DNA of 64,000 nt from contig NZ_VNIA01000002.1 in NCBI RefSeq assembly GCF_008124875.1, positions 372,001 to 436,000 of the forward strand. The letters are read 5' to 3'. How positions within the stretch are numbered: the first letter of the stretch is position 1; each line of letters opens with the position of its first letter. A program made the position numbers and the translations under genes. The notes below the pieces were generated by a model. It did not search any database and was not told the origin of the DNA. It saw only the letters and a list, made by a program, of their open reading frames with translations. Positions 8,948 to 17,233 of this stretch are shown piece after piece. The DNA is from Tenacibaculum adriaticum. GTDB taxonomy: Bacteria > Bacteroidota > Bacteroidia > Flavobacteriales > Flavobacteriaceae.

Positions 8948-9388
8948 TTATAGACCAAACATTGCTCCAAAGTTTAAAATACCATCATCTTCTATACCTG
9001 AGTAAGATGCTCTTAATGATATTTTATTTCCAACTTTGTATTCAAACATAGGCCTAAAATAGAAACCGTTTTCTGTATTATTAATTCCAACAGCATATCC
9101 CACATCTACACCTAAATCTATTTTATTAGATGCATTAAATCTTCCTGCAAAAGCTACAGGTAATAATGTGGCATTGACATCTGTTACTAAAATTAAACCT
9201 GTTGCTGCGCCTACTTCAAATTTTTCATCAACAGTAAATAAATAATCTACATCTCCTCCAATAGCTAATAAAGAATTAGATGCCCCTGTAGTAAAACCTA
9301 AATTGGCCCCAATTCTTACTTTTCCTTTTTGTGAGTATGATGTTAAGCTAATAGCAATACATGCAAAAATAAATGCAATTTTTTTCAT
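8948..9388 (-). CDS. Small secreted outer-membrane beta-barrel-like protein
   Basis: A 146-residue protein with a signal peptide (MKKIAFIFACIAISLTSYSQ), then alternating hydrophobic and glycine-rich beta-strand pattern, ending FGAMFGL with a terminal aromatic stretch typical of outer-membrane barrels. It fits the small 8-strand porin-like/OmpW-like class; no specific family was recognised and the function is unknown. ATG 9388 gives a clean signal peptide; an upstream TTG was rejected. It has its own terminator. It may be cotranscribed from rpsA, although a near-identical terminator lies between the two. Confidence 0.75.
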   Translation of the reverse strand: MKKIAFIFACIAISLTSYSQKGKVRIGANLGFTTGASNSLLAIGGDVDYLFTVDEKFEVGAATGLILVTDVNATLLPVAFAGRFNASNKIDLGVDVGYAVGINNTENGFYFRPMFEYKVGNKISLRASYSGIEDDGILNFGAMFGL

Positions 9389-9448
9389 TTTTATAAATTT
9401 AGTAGTTTTATAAAACAAATATAAAATTAAATATTGTTATAATATGAT

Positions 9449-9480
9449 AAAAAAAAACCGCTGCAAATGCAACGGTTTTT
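9449..9480 (-). terminator. Intrinsic terminator after rpsA
   Basis: Same hairpin as at 8894-8924: stem ACCGCTGC / GCAACGGT, AAAT loop, A-run on the left giving the minus-strand T-tract. It starts about 24 bp beyond the rpsA stop. Confidence 0.8.
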
Positions 9481-9503
9481 GAAAATTATTTAGAGTTTAG
9501 GAA

Positions 9504-11276
9504 TTACTTCCCTCCTTCCATTTTTTTCTTTAATTCAGCTAATCCACCGATATCACCTAAAGTAGTTTTCTCTGCTTCATTTGCTTTACTAGCAGCTGCT
9601 TTAATATTCTTTTTCTCTTCTTCTTTGAAAAGAGAAGTATGAGAAGCAACTATTCTACGGTATTCTTTACTAAACTCAGTTACGATAAATTGAGCAGTAT
9701 CACCTTTTTCTAATCTACTTCCGTCTTCTTTTTCTAAGAAACGAGTTGGTACGAATGCTTCGATAGTATCTGTAAAGTTAACTGTAGCTCCTTTATCATT
9801 CTTAGCGGTAACTGTTCCTTCGTGAGTAGAACCAATTGCATATGTAGCTTCGTGAGCATCCCAAGGGTTATCTTGAGTTTGCTTATGACCTAAGTTTAAC
9901 TTACGGTTTTCTACATCTAATTCTAATACTTGAACTTCTAATTTATCACCAACAGTTACGAAATCTGATGGATGCTTGATTTTCTTAGTCCAAGATAAAT
10001 CAGAGATGTATACTAATCCATCAATACCTTCTTCTAATTCTACGAATACACCAAAGTTAGTATAGTTACGTACAGTACCTGTATGTGTTGAACCAACAGG
10101 ATATTTAGTAGTAATATCTGTCCAAGGATCTGGGTGTAATTGCTTCATACCTAAAGACATTTTACGCTCTTCGCGATCTAATGTTAAGATTTGAGCTTCT
10201 ACTTCATCTCCTACTTTTACGAAATCTTGAGCAGAACGTAAGTGTGTAGACCAAGACATTTCAGATACGTGAATTAATCCTTCTACTCCTTCTTCTACTT
10301 CTACAAACGCACCGTAATCAGCAATAACAACAACTTTACCTTTTACTTTATCTCCAACTTTTAATTCAGAGTTTAAAGCTTCCCAAGGATGAGCAGATAA
10401 TTGCTTTAATCCTAATTGGATTCTAGACTTGTTATCATCAAAGTCTAAAATTACAACGTTTAATTTTTGATCTAATTCAACAACCTCATTCGGGTGGTTG
10501 ATACGAGACCAAGATAAATCTGTAATATGAACTAATCCGTCAACTCCTCCTAAATCAACAAATACACCATAAGAAGTTACGTTTTTAACAACACCTTCTA
10601 ATACTTGTCCTTTTTCTAATTGACCAATAATTTCACGTTTTTGATCTTCTAAATCAGCTTCAATTAACGCTTTATGAGAAACTACAACGTTTTTAAATTC
10701 GTGGTTGATTTTTACAACTTTGAATTCCATAGTTTTTTCTACATATTGATCGTAATCACGGATTGGTTTCACATCAATTTGAGAACCTGGTAAGAATGCT
10801 TCGATACCGAATACATCTACAATCATACCTCCTCTTGTACGACACTTAACAAAACCGTTAACGATTTCACCAGTTTCGTGTGCATTATTAACACGATCCC
10901 ATGCTTTAATAACACGAGCTTTTTTATGAGATAATACTAATTGACCAGAAGAATCTTCTCTTTTATCAACTAATACTTCTACTGTATCACCCACAGCTAA
11001 ATTTGGGTTATAACGGAACTCGTTTAACGAAATAACTCCTTCTGATTTAGAGTTAATATCAATAATTGCATCACGGTCAGTAATACGAATTACTTCACCT
11101 TCGATAACATCACGTTCGTTTACGAAACCTACAGTTCCTTCTAACGCTGTTTCAAATTCTTTTAATTTAGACTCATCAACTTCGTCAATACCTTGTTCGT
11201 ATTTGTGCCAGTTAAAAGTTGCTAAAAATTCTGCTGGGTTAACTGCTTCTGCAGTTGTTTTTGTTTCTTCAGACAT
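9504..11276 (-). CDS. rpsA: 30S ribosomal protein S1
   Basis: A 590-residue protein with tandem S1 OB-fold repeats. The clearest are those containing GVFVDLGGVDGLVHITDLSW, GAFVEVEEGVEGLIHVSEMSW and GVFVELEEGIDGLVYISDLSW, plus more diverged N-terminal repeats and one C-terminal repeat. This matches six-repeat S1. S1 binds mRNA single strands and delivers them to the 30S subunit. In Bacteroidetes, where SD sequences are rarely used, its role in initiation is of special interest. The start is ATG 11276 (MSEETKTTAEAVNPAEFLATF), typical of flavobacterial S1. It has a well-formed promoter and a long leader (see 11400-11430). Confidence 0.97.
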   Translation of the reverse strand: MSEETKTTAEAVNPAEFLATFNWHKYEQGIDEVDESKLKEFETALEGTVGFVNERDVIEGEVIRITDRDAIIDINSKSEGVISLNEFRYNPNLAVGDTVEVLVDKREDSSGQLVLSHKKARVIKAWDRVNNAHETGEIVNGFVKCRTRGGMIVDVFGIEAFLPGSQIDVKPIRDYDQYVEKTMEFKVVKINHEFKNVVVSHKALIEADLEDQKREIIGQLEKGQVLEGVVKNVTSYGVFVDLGGVDGLVHITDLSWSRINHPNEVVELDQKLNVVILDFDDNKSRIQLGLKQLSAHPWEALNSELKVGDKVKGKVVVIADYGAFVEVEEGVEGLIHVSEMSWSTHLRSAQDFVKVGDEVEAQILTLDREERKMSLGMKQLHPDPWTDITTKYPVGSTHTGTVRNYTNFGVFVELEEGIDGLVYISDLSWTKKIKHPSDFVTVGDKLEVQVLELDVENRKLNLGHKQTQDNPWDAHEATYAIGSTHEGTVTAKNDKGATVNFTDTIEAFVPTRFLEKEDGSRLEKGDTAQFIVTEFSKEYRRIVASHTSLFKEEEKKNIKAAASKANEAEKTTLGDIGGLAELKKKMEGGK

Positions 11277-11399
11277 CCTGAAAATTACTTTGTATCTTTT
11301 TGTTAGTCAGGTTTTTAACAATACTAACGCTAAGAGAAATTAAACTTATTTATAAATATAATACCACCTTTTATAAACCTGTTCTTGTAAAAAGGCGTG

Positions 11400-11430
11400 C
11401 AAATTTACAAAGAATTCTCGAAGTAACCAA
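11400..11430 (-). promoter_or_regulatory. rpsA promoter, Bacteroidetes-type
   Basis: Read on the minus strand: TTG (11430-11428), 20 nt spacer, TAAATTTG (11407-11400). Both boxes and the spacing fit the TTG-N17-23-TAnnTTTG consensus. This implies a 5' leader of around 118 nt. Confidence 0.65.
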
Positions 11431-11624
11431 AATATTTGACTTAGAGTGAGTTGTAATTTAGGATCAAGCTAAATTTAAGTCAACTTATTCTATTTCAACG
11501 TTAATAAGATTCTTTAAAGCCTAAAACAACTACTGCTGTATTTATACGTACATAATAAGGTATATCTAAACTACTACTATTTTTAATCCCACAATCACTA
11601 ACAAACACATAAACAACTACATAC

Positions 11625-11638
11625 ATGATAATTATCAT
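11625..11638. promoter_or_regulatory. 14-bp perfect palindrome, candidate operator
   Basis: ATGATAATTATCAT is a perfect palindrome 24 bp upstream of the TAACTTTG element of the PepSY-like gene. It resembles half of a Fur-type box in its TGATAAT arms, but lacks the full 7-1-7 spacing, so the binding protein is unknown. Confidence 0.35.
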
Positions 11639-11661
11639 TTTAATTAGAGTTATTAAAAAAT

Positions 11662-11669
11662 AACTTTGT
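11662..11669 (+). promoter_or_regulatory. Putative -7 element TAACTTTG
   Basis: Matches TAnnTTTG and lies 29 nt upstream of the ATG at 11699. No TTG is seen at the expected -33 spacing. Confidence 0.4.
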
Positions 11670-11698
11670 CTCAGTTAACCATTTAAATTTTTGTTATT

Positions 11699-12199
11699 AT
11701 GAAAAAACTAATTTTTGGTTTGTGTTTATTAGGACTAACCACCCAATTATCTGCTCAGGACATTGTATTATCTGAAGTTGATCTTACAGCTGTAAACTAC
11801 AAATATATTAACGCTGTAGATTCTAAAGATGCTGCTATTCCTGTAAAACTATTAGAAGAAAAAGCTGCTACGTACGACATTAAAAAAACCGAATTATATA
11901 GTGATGAATATGATACATACCAAGTATCCTTCTATATTCCAGACGGAATAGTAGTTGCAGCCTATGATAAAAATGGAAAGATTATAAGAACTATCGAAAG
12001 ATATAAAGACATATCGTTACCCAAAGCTGTTAGGGATGCTGTTTATAAAAGGTTCCCTGGATGGACCATAACCAAGGATGTTTATAAAGTAAGTTTTCAT
12101 ATTGACAAAGATGAGGCAAAGAAAACATACAAATTTAAGCTTGAAAACGGAGATAAAACCCTTAGAGTTAAAACGGATGAAAATGGTAATTTTCTATAA
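11699..12199 (+). CDS. Secreted PepSY-like (DUF2874-type) protein
   Basis: A 166-residue protein with a signal peptide (MKKLIFGLCLLGLTTQLSAQ). The rest resembles the BLIP-fold, PepSY-like periplasmic proteins of Bacteroidetes. Typical features are the DKNGKIIRTIERYKDISLP segment, followed by AVRDAVYKRFPGWTITKDVYKVSF and a C-terminal KVKTDENGNFL-like strand. These proteins are periplasmic or envelope-associated with unknown function. It stands alone between the rpsA leader and a very strong terminator, with its own promoter element and a palindrome upstream, suggesting a regulated single-gene unit. Confidence 0.75.
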   Translation: MKKLIFGLCLLGLTTQLSAQDIVLSEVDLTAVNYKYINAVDSKDAAIPVKLLEEKAATYDIKKTELYSDEYDTYQVSFYIPDGIVVAAYDKNGKIIRTIERYKDISLPKAVRDAVYKRFPGWTITKDVYKVSFHIDKDEAKKTYKFKLENGDKTLRVKTDENGNFL

Positions 12200-12213
12200 C
12201 CAAAATATCGTTT

Positions 12214-12257
12214 AAAAACAAGAAAGCACAGTCAAATAACTGTGCTTTCTTGTTTTT
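12214..12257. terminator. Strong bidirectional terminator
   Basis: The 19-bp arms (12214-12232 and 12239-12257, core AAGAAAGCACAGT / ACTGTGCTTTCTT) are perfectly complementary around a 6-nt loop, with A- and T-tracts on both sides. It serves both converging genes. Confidence 0.9.
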
Positions 12258-12275
12258 TTATAAATGCATTCTAGT

Positions 12276-12893
12276 CTACAATTCTATTTCTTCTATTTCT
12301 ACCTTAAAAAGGTTCTCAAAAACCTCAAAAACAGTTTGTGCTTCTTTTTTTCTAACAGAAATGATATATTCACAACCTAACTCTAGTTTTTGATTAATTA
12401 TATCTAAATTTCGCTCTTTAATAATTCGCTGTACTTTATTCATCATATCATACTCAAAGCTCAACTTATAATCAATATTAATTGTTTTCTCTACAATTTC
12501 TGAAGCTTCCAAGGCTAGTTGCGCAGAAGTACGATAAGCATTAATCAATCCACCAACACCTAATTTAGTTCCTCCAAAATAACGTACGGAGACAATCAAT
12601 ACATTGGTAACCTCAAACGCTTGTATTTGTCCGTAAATAGGCATTCCTGCAGAATTACTTGGTTCTCCATCATCATTGGCACGAAAACGAGTACTTTCAG
12701 TTCCTAGTTGCCATGCATAGCAAAAGTGACGTGCAGAATGATGCAATTTACGTAACTCCTCTAATCGTTCTTTAACATCTTCTTCTGTAAAAACTGGATA
12801 AGCATAACCAAAAAACTTACTATTTCGGTCTTTAAATAAGGTTTCTTCAGAGGCTTTTGTTATTGTTTTGTATGTATCTTTTTGTTCACTCAT
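12276..12893 (-). CDS. YigZ/IMPACT family protein
   Basis: A 205-residue protein with the N-terminal UPF0029/IMPACT domain: FFGYAYPV, then RHFCYAWQLG and the highly conserved NDDGEPSNSAGMPI and VSVRYFGGTKLGVGGLI segments (about residues 60-125). A C-terminal alpha/beta domain (DUF1949-like) follows. The family is related to the eukaryotic GCN2 inhibitor IMPACT; the bacterial role is not settled and may be translation-related. The ATG at 12893 overlaps the stop of the upstream transporter in the sequence TAATG, suggesting translational coupling. A longer start was rejected because it would run into that gene. Confidence 0.87.
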   Translation of the reverse strand: MSEQKDTYKTITKASEETLFKDRNSKFFGYAYPVFTEEDVKERLEELRKLHHSARHFCYAWQLGTESTRFRANDDGEPSNSAGMPIYGQIQAFEVTNVLIVSVRYFGGTKLGVGGLINAYRTSAQLALEASEIVEKTINIDYKLSFEYDMMNKVQRIIKERNLDIINQKLELGCEYIISVRKKEAQTVFEVFENLFKVEIEEIEL

Positions 12894-13756
12894 TAGGCAA
12901 TTGCTACTATAATTATGCTCGTTATTGCTATCACAATTCCTATCCAATTCTTAACCTGTAGCTTTTCTTTAAATAGAATTAAACCGAAAACAGTTGTTAA
13001 CAACACAATACTTACATTGTTAATCGTAAACAATGTAGAACTTTCTAAACCATCTGTTTTTAAAGCTTTTAATAAAAAAACAATCGAAAAATAGTTAGGA
13101 ATTCCCAAAGCTATTCCTCCTAAAATATTTTTCCATTCAAAAACAAATTTGGTTTTAAAAGAACGATAAGTCACAAAAAACAATCCGATTACAAAAGCAA
13201 TCCCAAAAATAGATGCCGAAAAAATTGGTACGCCTCCGTCTTGCACATAAGTTGTTTCAATATATTTTATAGAGGTATCGATAACTCCAGATCCTAAAAA
13301 CAACAAAATAGGGTAAATAAGTAAATGTTTTTCTTTAACAAAGCTATCCGACTTCATCGAAGTTAAATACACAGCTATAAGCGCCAGCAAAATTCCGATT
13401 ACTTTTATAAAACCAAGACTTTCATTATACACAAATACACCAAAAATTACAGGAATTACAACTGACATTTTTCCTGACACTGAAGCTACAGATAATCCGT
13501 TTATTTGTGATGTTAGCGCCATTACATTAAATATGGATATAAATAAAAAACCTAGAAAAATGGCTCCTAAAAACCAAGGTTGTTGTGGAATATCTGTCAA
13601 TCCAATTTTTACATTCGAAAGTGAATACCCAATTGTAAAGGCTACAAAATAGTTAACTACAATTGCTTGTAACGTATTTATTTTATAAACCTCAAACAAC
13701 TTAAAAATAGCGAATAAACTACTAGAAATTAAAATGCTTAACGCAAGATATATCAT
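12893..13756 (-). CDS. EamA/DMT-superfamily transporter
   Basis: A 287-residue inner-membrane protein with ten hydrophobic segments in two homologous five-helix halves. The halves end near MSVVIPVIFGVFVYNESLGFIKVIGILLALIAVYL and NVSIVLLTTVFGLILFKEKLQVKNWIGIVIAITSIIIV. The conserved Glu after the fourth helix of each half (NESL, KEKL) is typical of EamA exporters. The substrate is unknown. It is packed directly against ribD (no gap) and overlaps YigZ by one base, so it is the middle gene of a tight operon. Confidence 0.85.
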   Translation of the reverse strand: MIYLALSILISSSLFAIFKLFEVYKINTLQAIVVNYFVAFTIGYSLSNVKIGLTDIPQQPWFLGAIFLGFLFISIFNVMALTSQINGLSVASVSGKMSVVIPVIFGVFVYNESLGFIKVIGILLALIAVYLTSMKSDSFVKEKHLLIYPILLFLGSGVIDTSIKYIETTYVQDGGVPIFSASIFGIAFVIGLFFVTYRSFKTKFVFEWKNILGGIALGIPNYFSIVFLLKALKTDGLESSTLFTINNVSIVLLTTVFGLILFKEKLQVKNWIGIVIAITSIIIVAIA

Positions 13757-14806
13757 TTAAAACTGGTTTTTATAAATTCTTAACATATCGTTTTGTATTT
13801 TTTTTTCTACGAATATTTTCCCGTTAAAAATTGGCGACTTCACTCCTACTTCAAATTCCACATCTCCCGTAAAAACTCTCGCTTCGTCCCATAGATTGGC
13901 ATCTATAAAAGTTTGTAAAGTTTTGCTCCCTCCTTCAATAATTACCGATTGAATTTTATATTTTTGTAAGACTTCACAAATCTGTTTCGCTACATTTTTA
14001 GAGAAATCAATTTCTTCATAAACTACATTTTGTCTTGGTTCTTGAATCTTGGTTTTCGATGCTGTCAAAACTATTGTTTTCTCACTTTTATCAAACACAT
14101 TCACATTCTCTGGAATTCGCAAACTCTTGTCTAAAACGATTCTAACAGGATTATTCCCTGTCCAACTACGCACATTTAACTTAGAGTTGTCTGCAATAAT
14201 AGTATTCGTTCCTACTAAAATAGCATGTTCTTCTGCACGCCATTTATGCACCAATTGTTGAGAGTATGTATTAGAGATCCAAACTGGTTTTTGCGTATCT
14301 TTTGTTAAAGGTGCAATAAAACCGTCTTTAGTTTCTGCCCATTTTAAAATAACATATGGACGTTTTTTATTTTGAACTGTAAAAAAGCGTTTATGATGCT
14401 CGTAACATTCTTCCTCTAAAACGCCAACAACTACATTGCAACCTGAGTTTTGTAATCGTTCAATACCTTTTCCTGCCACTAAACTATTTGTATCTATACA
14501 ACCAATAACTACATTCGGAATTTGATGTTTTACTATTAAATCAGCACAAGGAGGTGTTTTTCCATGGTGAGAACAAGGTTCTAATGTAACATAAATAGTA
14601 GATTCTTTTAATAATGATTTGTCTCTTACAGAATTAATTGTATTTACTTCTGCATGATTACCTCCATATGGACTTGTATACCCTTCTCCTATAATTTTAT
14701 CATTATATACAACGACTGCTCCTACAGATGGATTTGGACGTGTTGTACCAATCCCATTTTTAGCGAGTTGAATACAACGTTGCATATATTTTTTGTGATT
14801 ACTCAA
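13757..14806 (-). CDS. ribD: Bifunctional riboflavin deaminase/reductase RibD
   Basis: A 349-residue two-domain enzyme for the second and third steps of riboflavin synthesis. The N-terminal CMP/dCMP deaminase domain (about 1-145) has HAEVN with the catalytic Glu and PCSHHGKTPPC with the zinc cysteines. The C-terminal NADPH-dependent reductase domain (about 147-349) has VILKWAETKDGFIAP, ILVGTNTIIADNSKLNVR and EGGSKTLQTFI. The start appears to be TTG at 14806, keeping the family-typical residues SNHKKYMQRCIQLAKNG; the ATG seven codons later would trim them. The gap to the upstream lipoprotein is 4 bp. No FMN riboswitch is seen. Confidence 0.95.
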   Translation of the reverse strand: MSNHKKYMQRCIQLAKNGIGTTRPNPSVGAVVVYNDKIIGEGYTSPYGGNHAEVNTINSVRDKSLLKESTIYVTLEPCSHHGKTPPCADLIVKHQIPNVVIGCIDTNSLVAGKGIERLQNSGCNVVVGVLEEECYEHHKRFFTVQNKKRPYVILKWAETKDGFIAPLTKDTQKPVWISNTYSQQLVHKWRAEEHAILVGTNTIIADNSKLNVRSWTGNNPVRIVLDKSLRIPENVNVFDKSEKTIVLTASKTKIQEPRQNVVYEEIDFSKNVAKQICEVLQKYKIQSVIIEGGSKTLQTFIDANLWDEARVFTGDVEFEVGVKSPIFNGKIFVEKKIQNDMLRIYKNQF

Positions 14807-14810
14807 AAAA

Positions 14811-15275
14811 CTAGAATTTGATTTTTATTTCCTCGGTTTTATCAATAGGGTAAATACTTGAATAACCCCAAACCTTATACTTAATATCACCTTTAAACTG
14901 TACTTTTAAACTGTTATTTAAAACTGAGTTAAGAAGCCCTCCTAAAATACCACCTTCATTGTTTTCAAATACTTTTTTTGCAGGAATCACCACTTTTAAA
15001 GGAATTGAAAACTCTTTATTTGCAGGCACTTTAAACTCTTCTGAAGAAACTTGTGCTACTTCTGCACCATCTACAATCACTTTAATTTCATCTGTAGAAA
15101 TTTTACCTCCAACATCATTTTCATTCTTAAAATACGCATTGGCCTGCAAACGAATTGTGTCTGTCCTATAAGATAATATCTTTACATCATCAATCTTAAG
15201 AAATACTGGTTTTTTCCTAACAGAACAAGCCGTTATCAAAAAAAATATAACCAAAAAATAGCCTAAATTCTTCAT
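14811..15275 (-). CDS. LEA type 2-like lipoprotein
   Basis: A 154-residue protein with a lipoprotein signal (MKNLGYFLVIFFLITAC, lipobox Cys at 17). A water-stress/LEA-2 type beta-sandwich follows (about 40-150), with IRLQANAYFKNENDVGGKISTDEIKVIVDG and IPLKVVIPAKKVF. Such proteins are envelope-anchored and possibly protective or adaptor proteins, with function unknown. It is the first gene of the operon that continues into ribD, the DMT transporter and YigZ. It diverges from prmC with a TACTTTTG element on its strand at 15307-15300. Confidence 0.8.
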   Translation of the reverse strand: MKNLGYFLVIFFLITACSVRKKPVFLKIDDVKILSYRTDTIRLQANAYFKNENDVGGKISTDEIKVIVDGAEVAQVSSEEFKVPANKEFSIPLKVVIPAKKVFENNEGGILGGLLNSVLNNSLKVQFKGDIKYKVWGYSSIYPIDKTEEIKIKF

Positions 15276-15299
15276 TTGTTTTGTCTAAATTTGAAAAAT

Positions 15300-15307
15300 C
15301 AAAAGTA
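15300..15307 (-). promoter_or_regulatory. Putative -7 element for the LEA-ribD operon
   Basis: The minus strand reads TACTTTTG, 24 nt upstream of the ATG at 15275. The region is shared with the prmC upstream region. Confidence 0.4.
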
Positions 15308-15328
15308 CTATTTTACAACTAAACACCG

Positions 15329-16177
15329 ATGACACTACAGAATTTTCGAGTATTTTTTAACGAAGAATTATCAGAATTATACCCAAAAACAGAAATCGAT
15401 GCATTTTTCTTTCGTTTAATCGAAAATAAACTCGGTTTGCAGTTGGTAGATATTTTTGTTAAGCAAGATTATAACATACCTTCGGATAAAATTTTGGATT
15501 TAAATAAAGTCTTAGAATGTTTAAAAAAAGAAGTGCCAATACAGTACATTCTTGGTGAAACAGAATTTTACGGATTACCTTTCATTGTAAATGAAAACGT
15601 TTTAATTCCTAGACCAGAAACAGAAGAATTAGTAAGTTGGGTGTTAGAGGAAGCTAAAAATAAAAAAAAAGATATATCTATTTTAGATATTGGTACTGGG
15701 TCAGGTTGTATACCCATCTCTATCAAAAAGAATTTACCAAACTCTGTAGTTTTTGCTATTGATGTATCTGATAAAGCATTAATCGTTGCTAGACAAAATG
15801 CTGAAGTTAATAAGATAAAAATCAACTTCTTAAAGCAAGATATTCTACAAGTTAACAATCTTCAACAAACATTTGATATAATAATATCTAACCCACCGTA
15901 TATTAGAGAATTAGAAAAAAAAGAAATTAATAATAATGTATTAAAAAACGAGCCTCATTTAGCATTGTTTGTGTCAGATGAAAATCCGTTGATTTTTTAT
16001 AAAAAAATTGCTGAATTAGCTAAAAATCACCTGAATCCAAACGGAATCTTACTCTTTGAAATTAATCAATACCTCGGAAAAGAAACAGAACAGATGTTAA
16101 AAGAAAAAGGATTTAAAAACGTTATGCTTAAAAAAGATTTATTTGGTAAAGACCGAATGATTAAAGCAAATTTATAA
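15329..16177 (+). CDS. prmC: Release-factor glutamine methyltransferase PrmC
   Basis: PrmC methylates the GGQ glutamine of class 1 release factors using S-adenosylmethionine. The 282-residue protein has an N-terminal helical substrate-binding domain (about 1-80) with VPIQYILGETEFYGL and the NVLIPRPETEELV lead-in. The Rossmann domain has motif I LDIGTGSGCIPI and the catalytic SNPPYI motif at about nt 15889-15906. Length and motif order are standard. The neighbouring pentapeptide gene follows after 32 bp. Confidence 0.95.
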   Translation: MTLQNFRVFFNEELSELYPKTEIDAFFFRLIENKLGLQLVDIFVKQDYNIPSDKILDLNKVLECLKKEVPIQYILGETEFYGLPFIVNENVLIPRPETEELVSWVLEEAKNKKKDISILDIGTGSGCIPISIKKNLPNSVVFAIDVSDKALIVARQNAEVNKIKINFLKQDILQVNNLQQTFDIIISNPPYIRELEKKEINNNVLKNEPHLALFVSDENPLIFYKKIAELAKNHLNPNGILLFEINQYLGKETEQMLKEKGFKNVMLKKDLFGKDRMIKANL

Positions 16178-16209
16178 ATTTAGACACTTAAAATATCCCC
16201 ACAAATAAT

Positions 16210-17175
16210 ATGGAAGAAAACATTCAAAATGAGTTAGAACAATTACGTAAAGAAAATGAAGCTTTAAAAAGTAAAGCTAATAAATCTACCGAAAGAGCAA
16301 AACGTAAACAAGAAAAAACAAAAAAAACATTAACCTGGACTTGGAAAATGTTTACAGGTAAATCACTTCATAAAAGTTTTAATAATTGGTTTACTGAATA
16401 CCATACAAAAGAAAAAGTTTCTCCAGATACTTCTGCAAACTTATTAACCGCTTTAGTACGTCGTTTTGTAAGAGTGCGTGCTTTAAGTTTAATCTTATTA
16501 TTGTTTTCTTTAGTTCCATCCTTAGTGTCTTTATACGTATTAATCAAACAAAATAGTTTAATCCGCACTCAAAATGCCTTAGTAGAAGGTTCTCGTAAAA
16601 GTTCTTATGGATTTCAATTATCTGGTGTTTTTGATGCTGTAGATAAAATATATAGTGAAGATAAATCTGGTAAAAAGATTTTAAATGAAGGGGTTACTGC
16701 TAGAATTGTAGGCCTTACAAGTAGTTTAAAACCATATAAAATTTTAGAAGAAGATGAATTATCTAAAGGATATTATAGTCCCGAAAGATCACAATTATTA
16801 CTGTTTTTGTTAAATGCTAACATTAGTAATTCTTCTTTGAAGAAGATATATGATTCTGCTGACTTTTCTCATTGTGACTTACGTAGTACTAATCTTTCTC
16901 AGAAATATTTAGTCGGAATTAATCTAGAAAATTCAAACCTAGAAAATTGTGAGTTACATAGTAGTAATTTAAACAGTGCTAATTTAAAAGGAGCTAATTT
17001 AAAAGGAATTCAATTTTCTAATGGTAAAGCAAATGCCGCTATTTTTATTGAAGCAGATTTAACCAACGCGAGAATCACTAAAACTAATTTAAATTCGGCT
17101 GATTTTACAGATGCCAAAACAAAAAACACTAATTTTAATTTATCCGAATTAAAAGACACTAAAGGTTTAAATTAA
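16210..17175 (+). CDS. Membrane-anchored pentapeptide-repeat protein
   Basis: A 321-residue protein. It starts with a charged coiled-coil-like helix (about 1-40, ELEQLRKENEALKSKA), followed by a cationic segment and one strong membrane helix (about residues 94-114, LSLILLLFSLVPSLVSLYVLI). The C-terminal ~100 residues form pentapeptide repeats of the A(N/D)LxN/S type (NLENSNLENCELHSSNLNSANLKGANLKG), which fold as a right-handed quadrilateral beta-helix. The function is unknown; such modules usually mediate protein contacts. It follows prmC closely and ends at a strong terminator. Confidence 0.82.
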   Translation: MEENIQNELEQLRKENEALKSKANKSTERAKRKQEKTKKTLTWTWKMFTGKSLHKSFNNWFTEYHTKEKVSPDTSANLLTALVRRFVRVRALSLILLLFSLVPSLVSLYVLIKQNSLIRTQNALVEGSRKSSYGFQLSGVFDAVDKIYSEDKSGKKILNEGVTARIVGLTSSLKPYKILEEDELSKGYYSPERSQLLLFLLNANISNSSLKKIYDSADFSHCDLRSTNLSQKYLVGINLENSNLENCELHSSNLNSANLKGANLKGIQFSNGKANAAIFIEADLTNARITKTNLNSADFTDAKTKNTNFNLSELKDTKGLN

Positions 17176-17183
17176 TCCAAAAG

Positions 17184-17213
17184 AAAAGAGCGACCTAAAT
17201 GGTCGCTCTTTTT
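17184..17213. terminator. Bidirectional intrinsic terminator
   Basis: The 12-bp perfect stem AAAAGAGCGACC / GGTCGCTCTTTT with loop TAAAT lies between converging genes. Confidence 0.88.
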
Positions 17214-17233
17214 ATTCTATTTTAAATCAAGAA

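Larger units (their letters stand above)
11277..11698. other. Divergent intergenic region: rpsA leader and PepSY-gene upstream region
   Basis: No gene is visible in these 422 bp. It holds the rpsA promoter (11400-11430), a roughly 118-nt rpsA 5' leader, a palindrome ATGATAATTATCAT (11625-11638) and a TAACTTTG element (11662-11669) for the rightward gene. Within the rpsA leader, GTTAGT and ACTAAC arms (about 11303-11330) could pair. Confidence 0.6.

Noticed and set aside
14807..15328. FMN riboswitch for ribD
   Set aside because: ribD follows the lipoprotein gene by 4 bp and no conserved RFN element is seen upstream of the operon.
16900..17170. DNA repeat array or CRISPR in the pentapeptide gene
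   Set aside because: The repetition is at protein level (five-residue periodicity) with varying codons; no conserved repeat-spacer structure.
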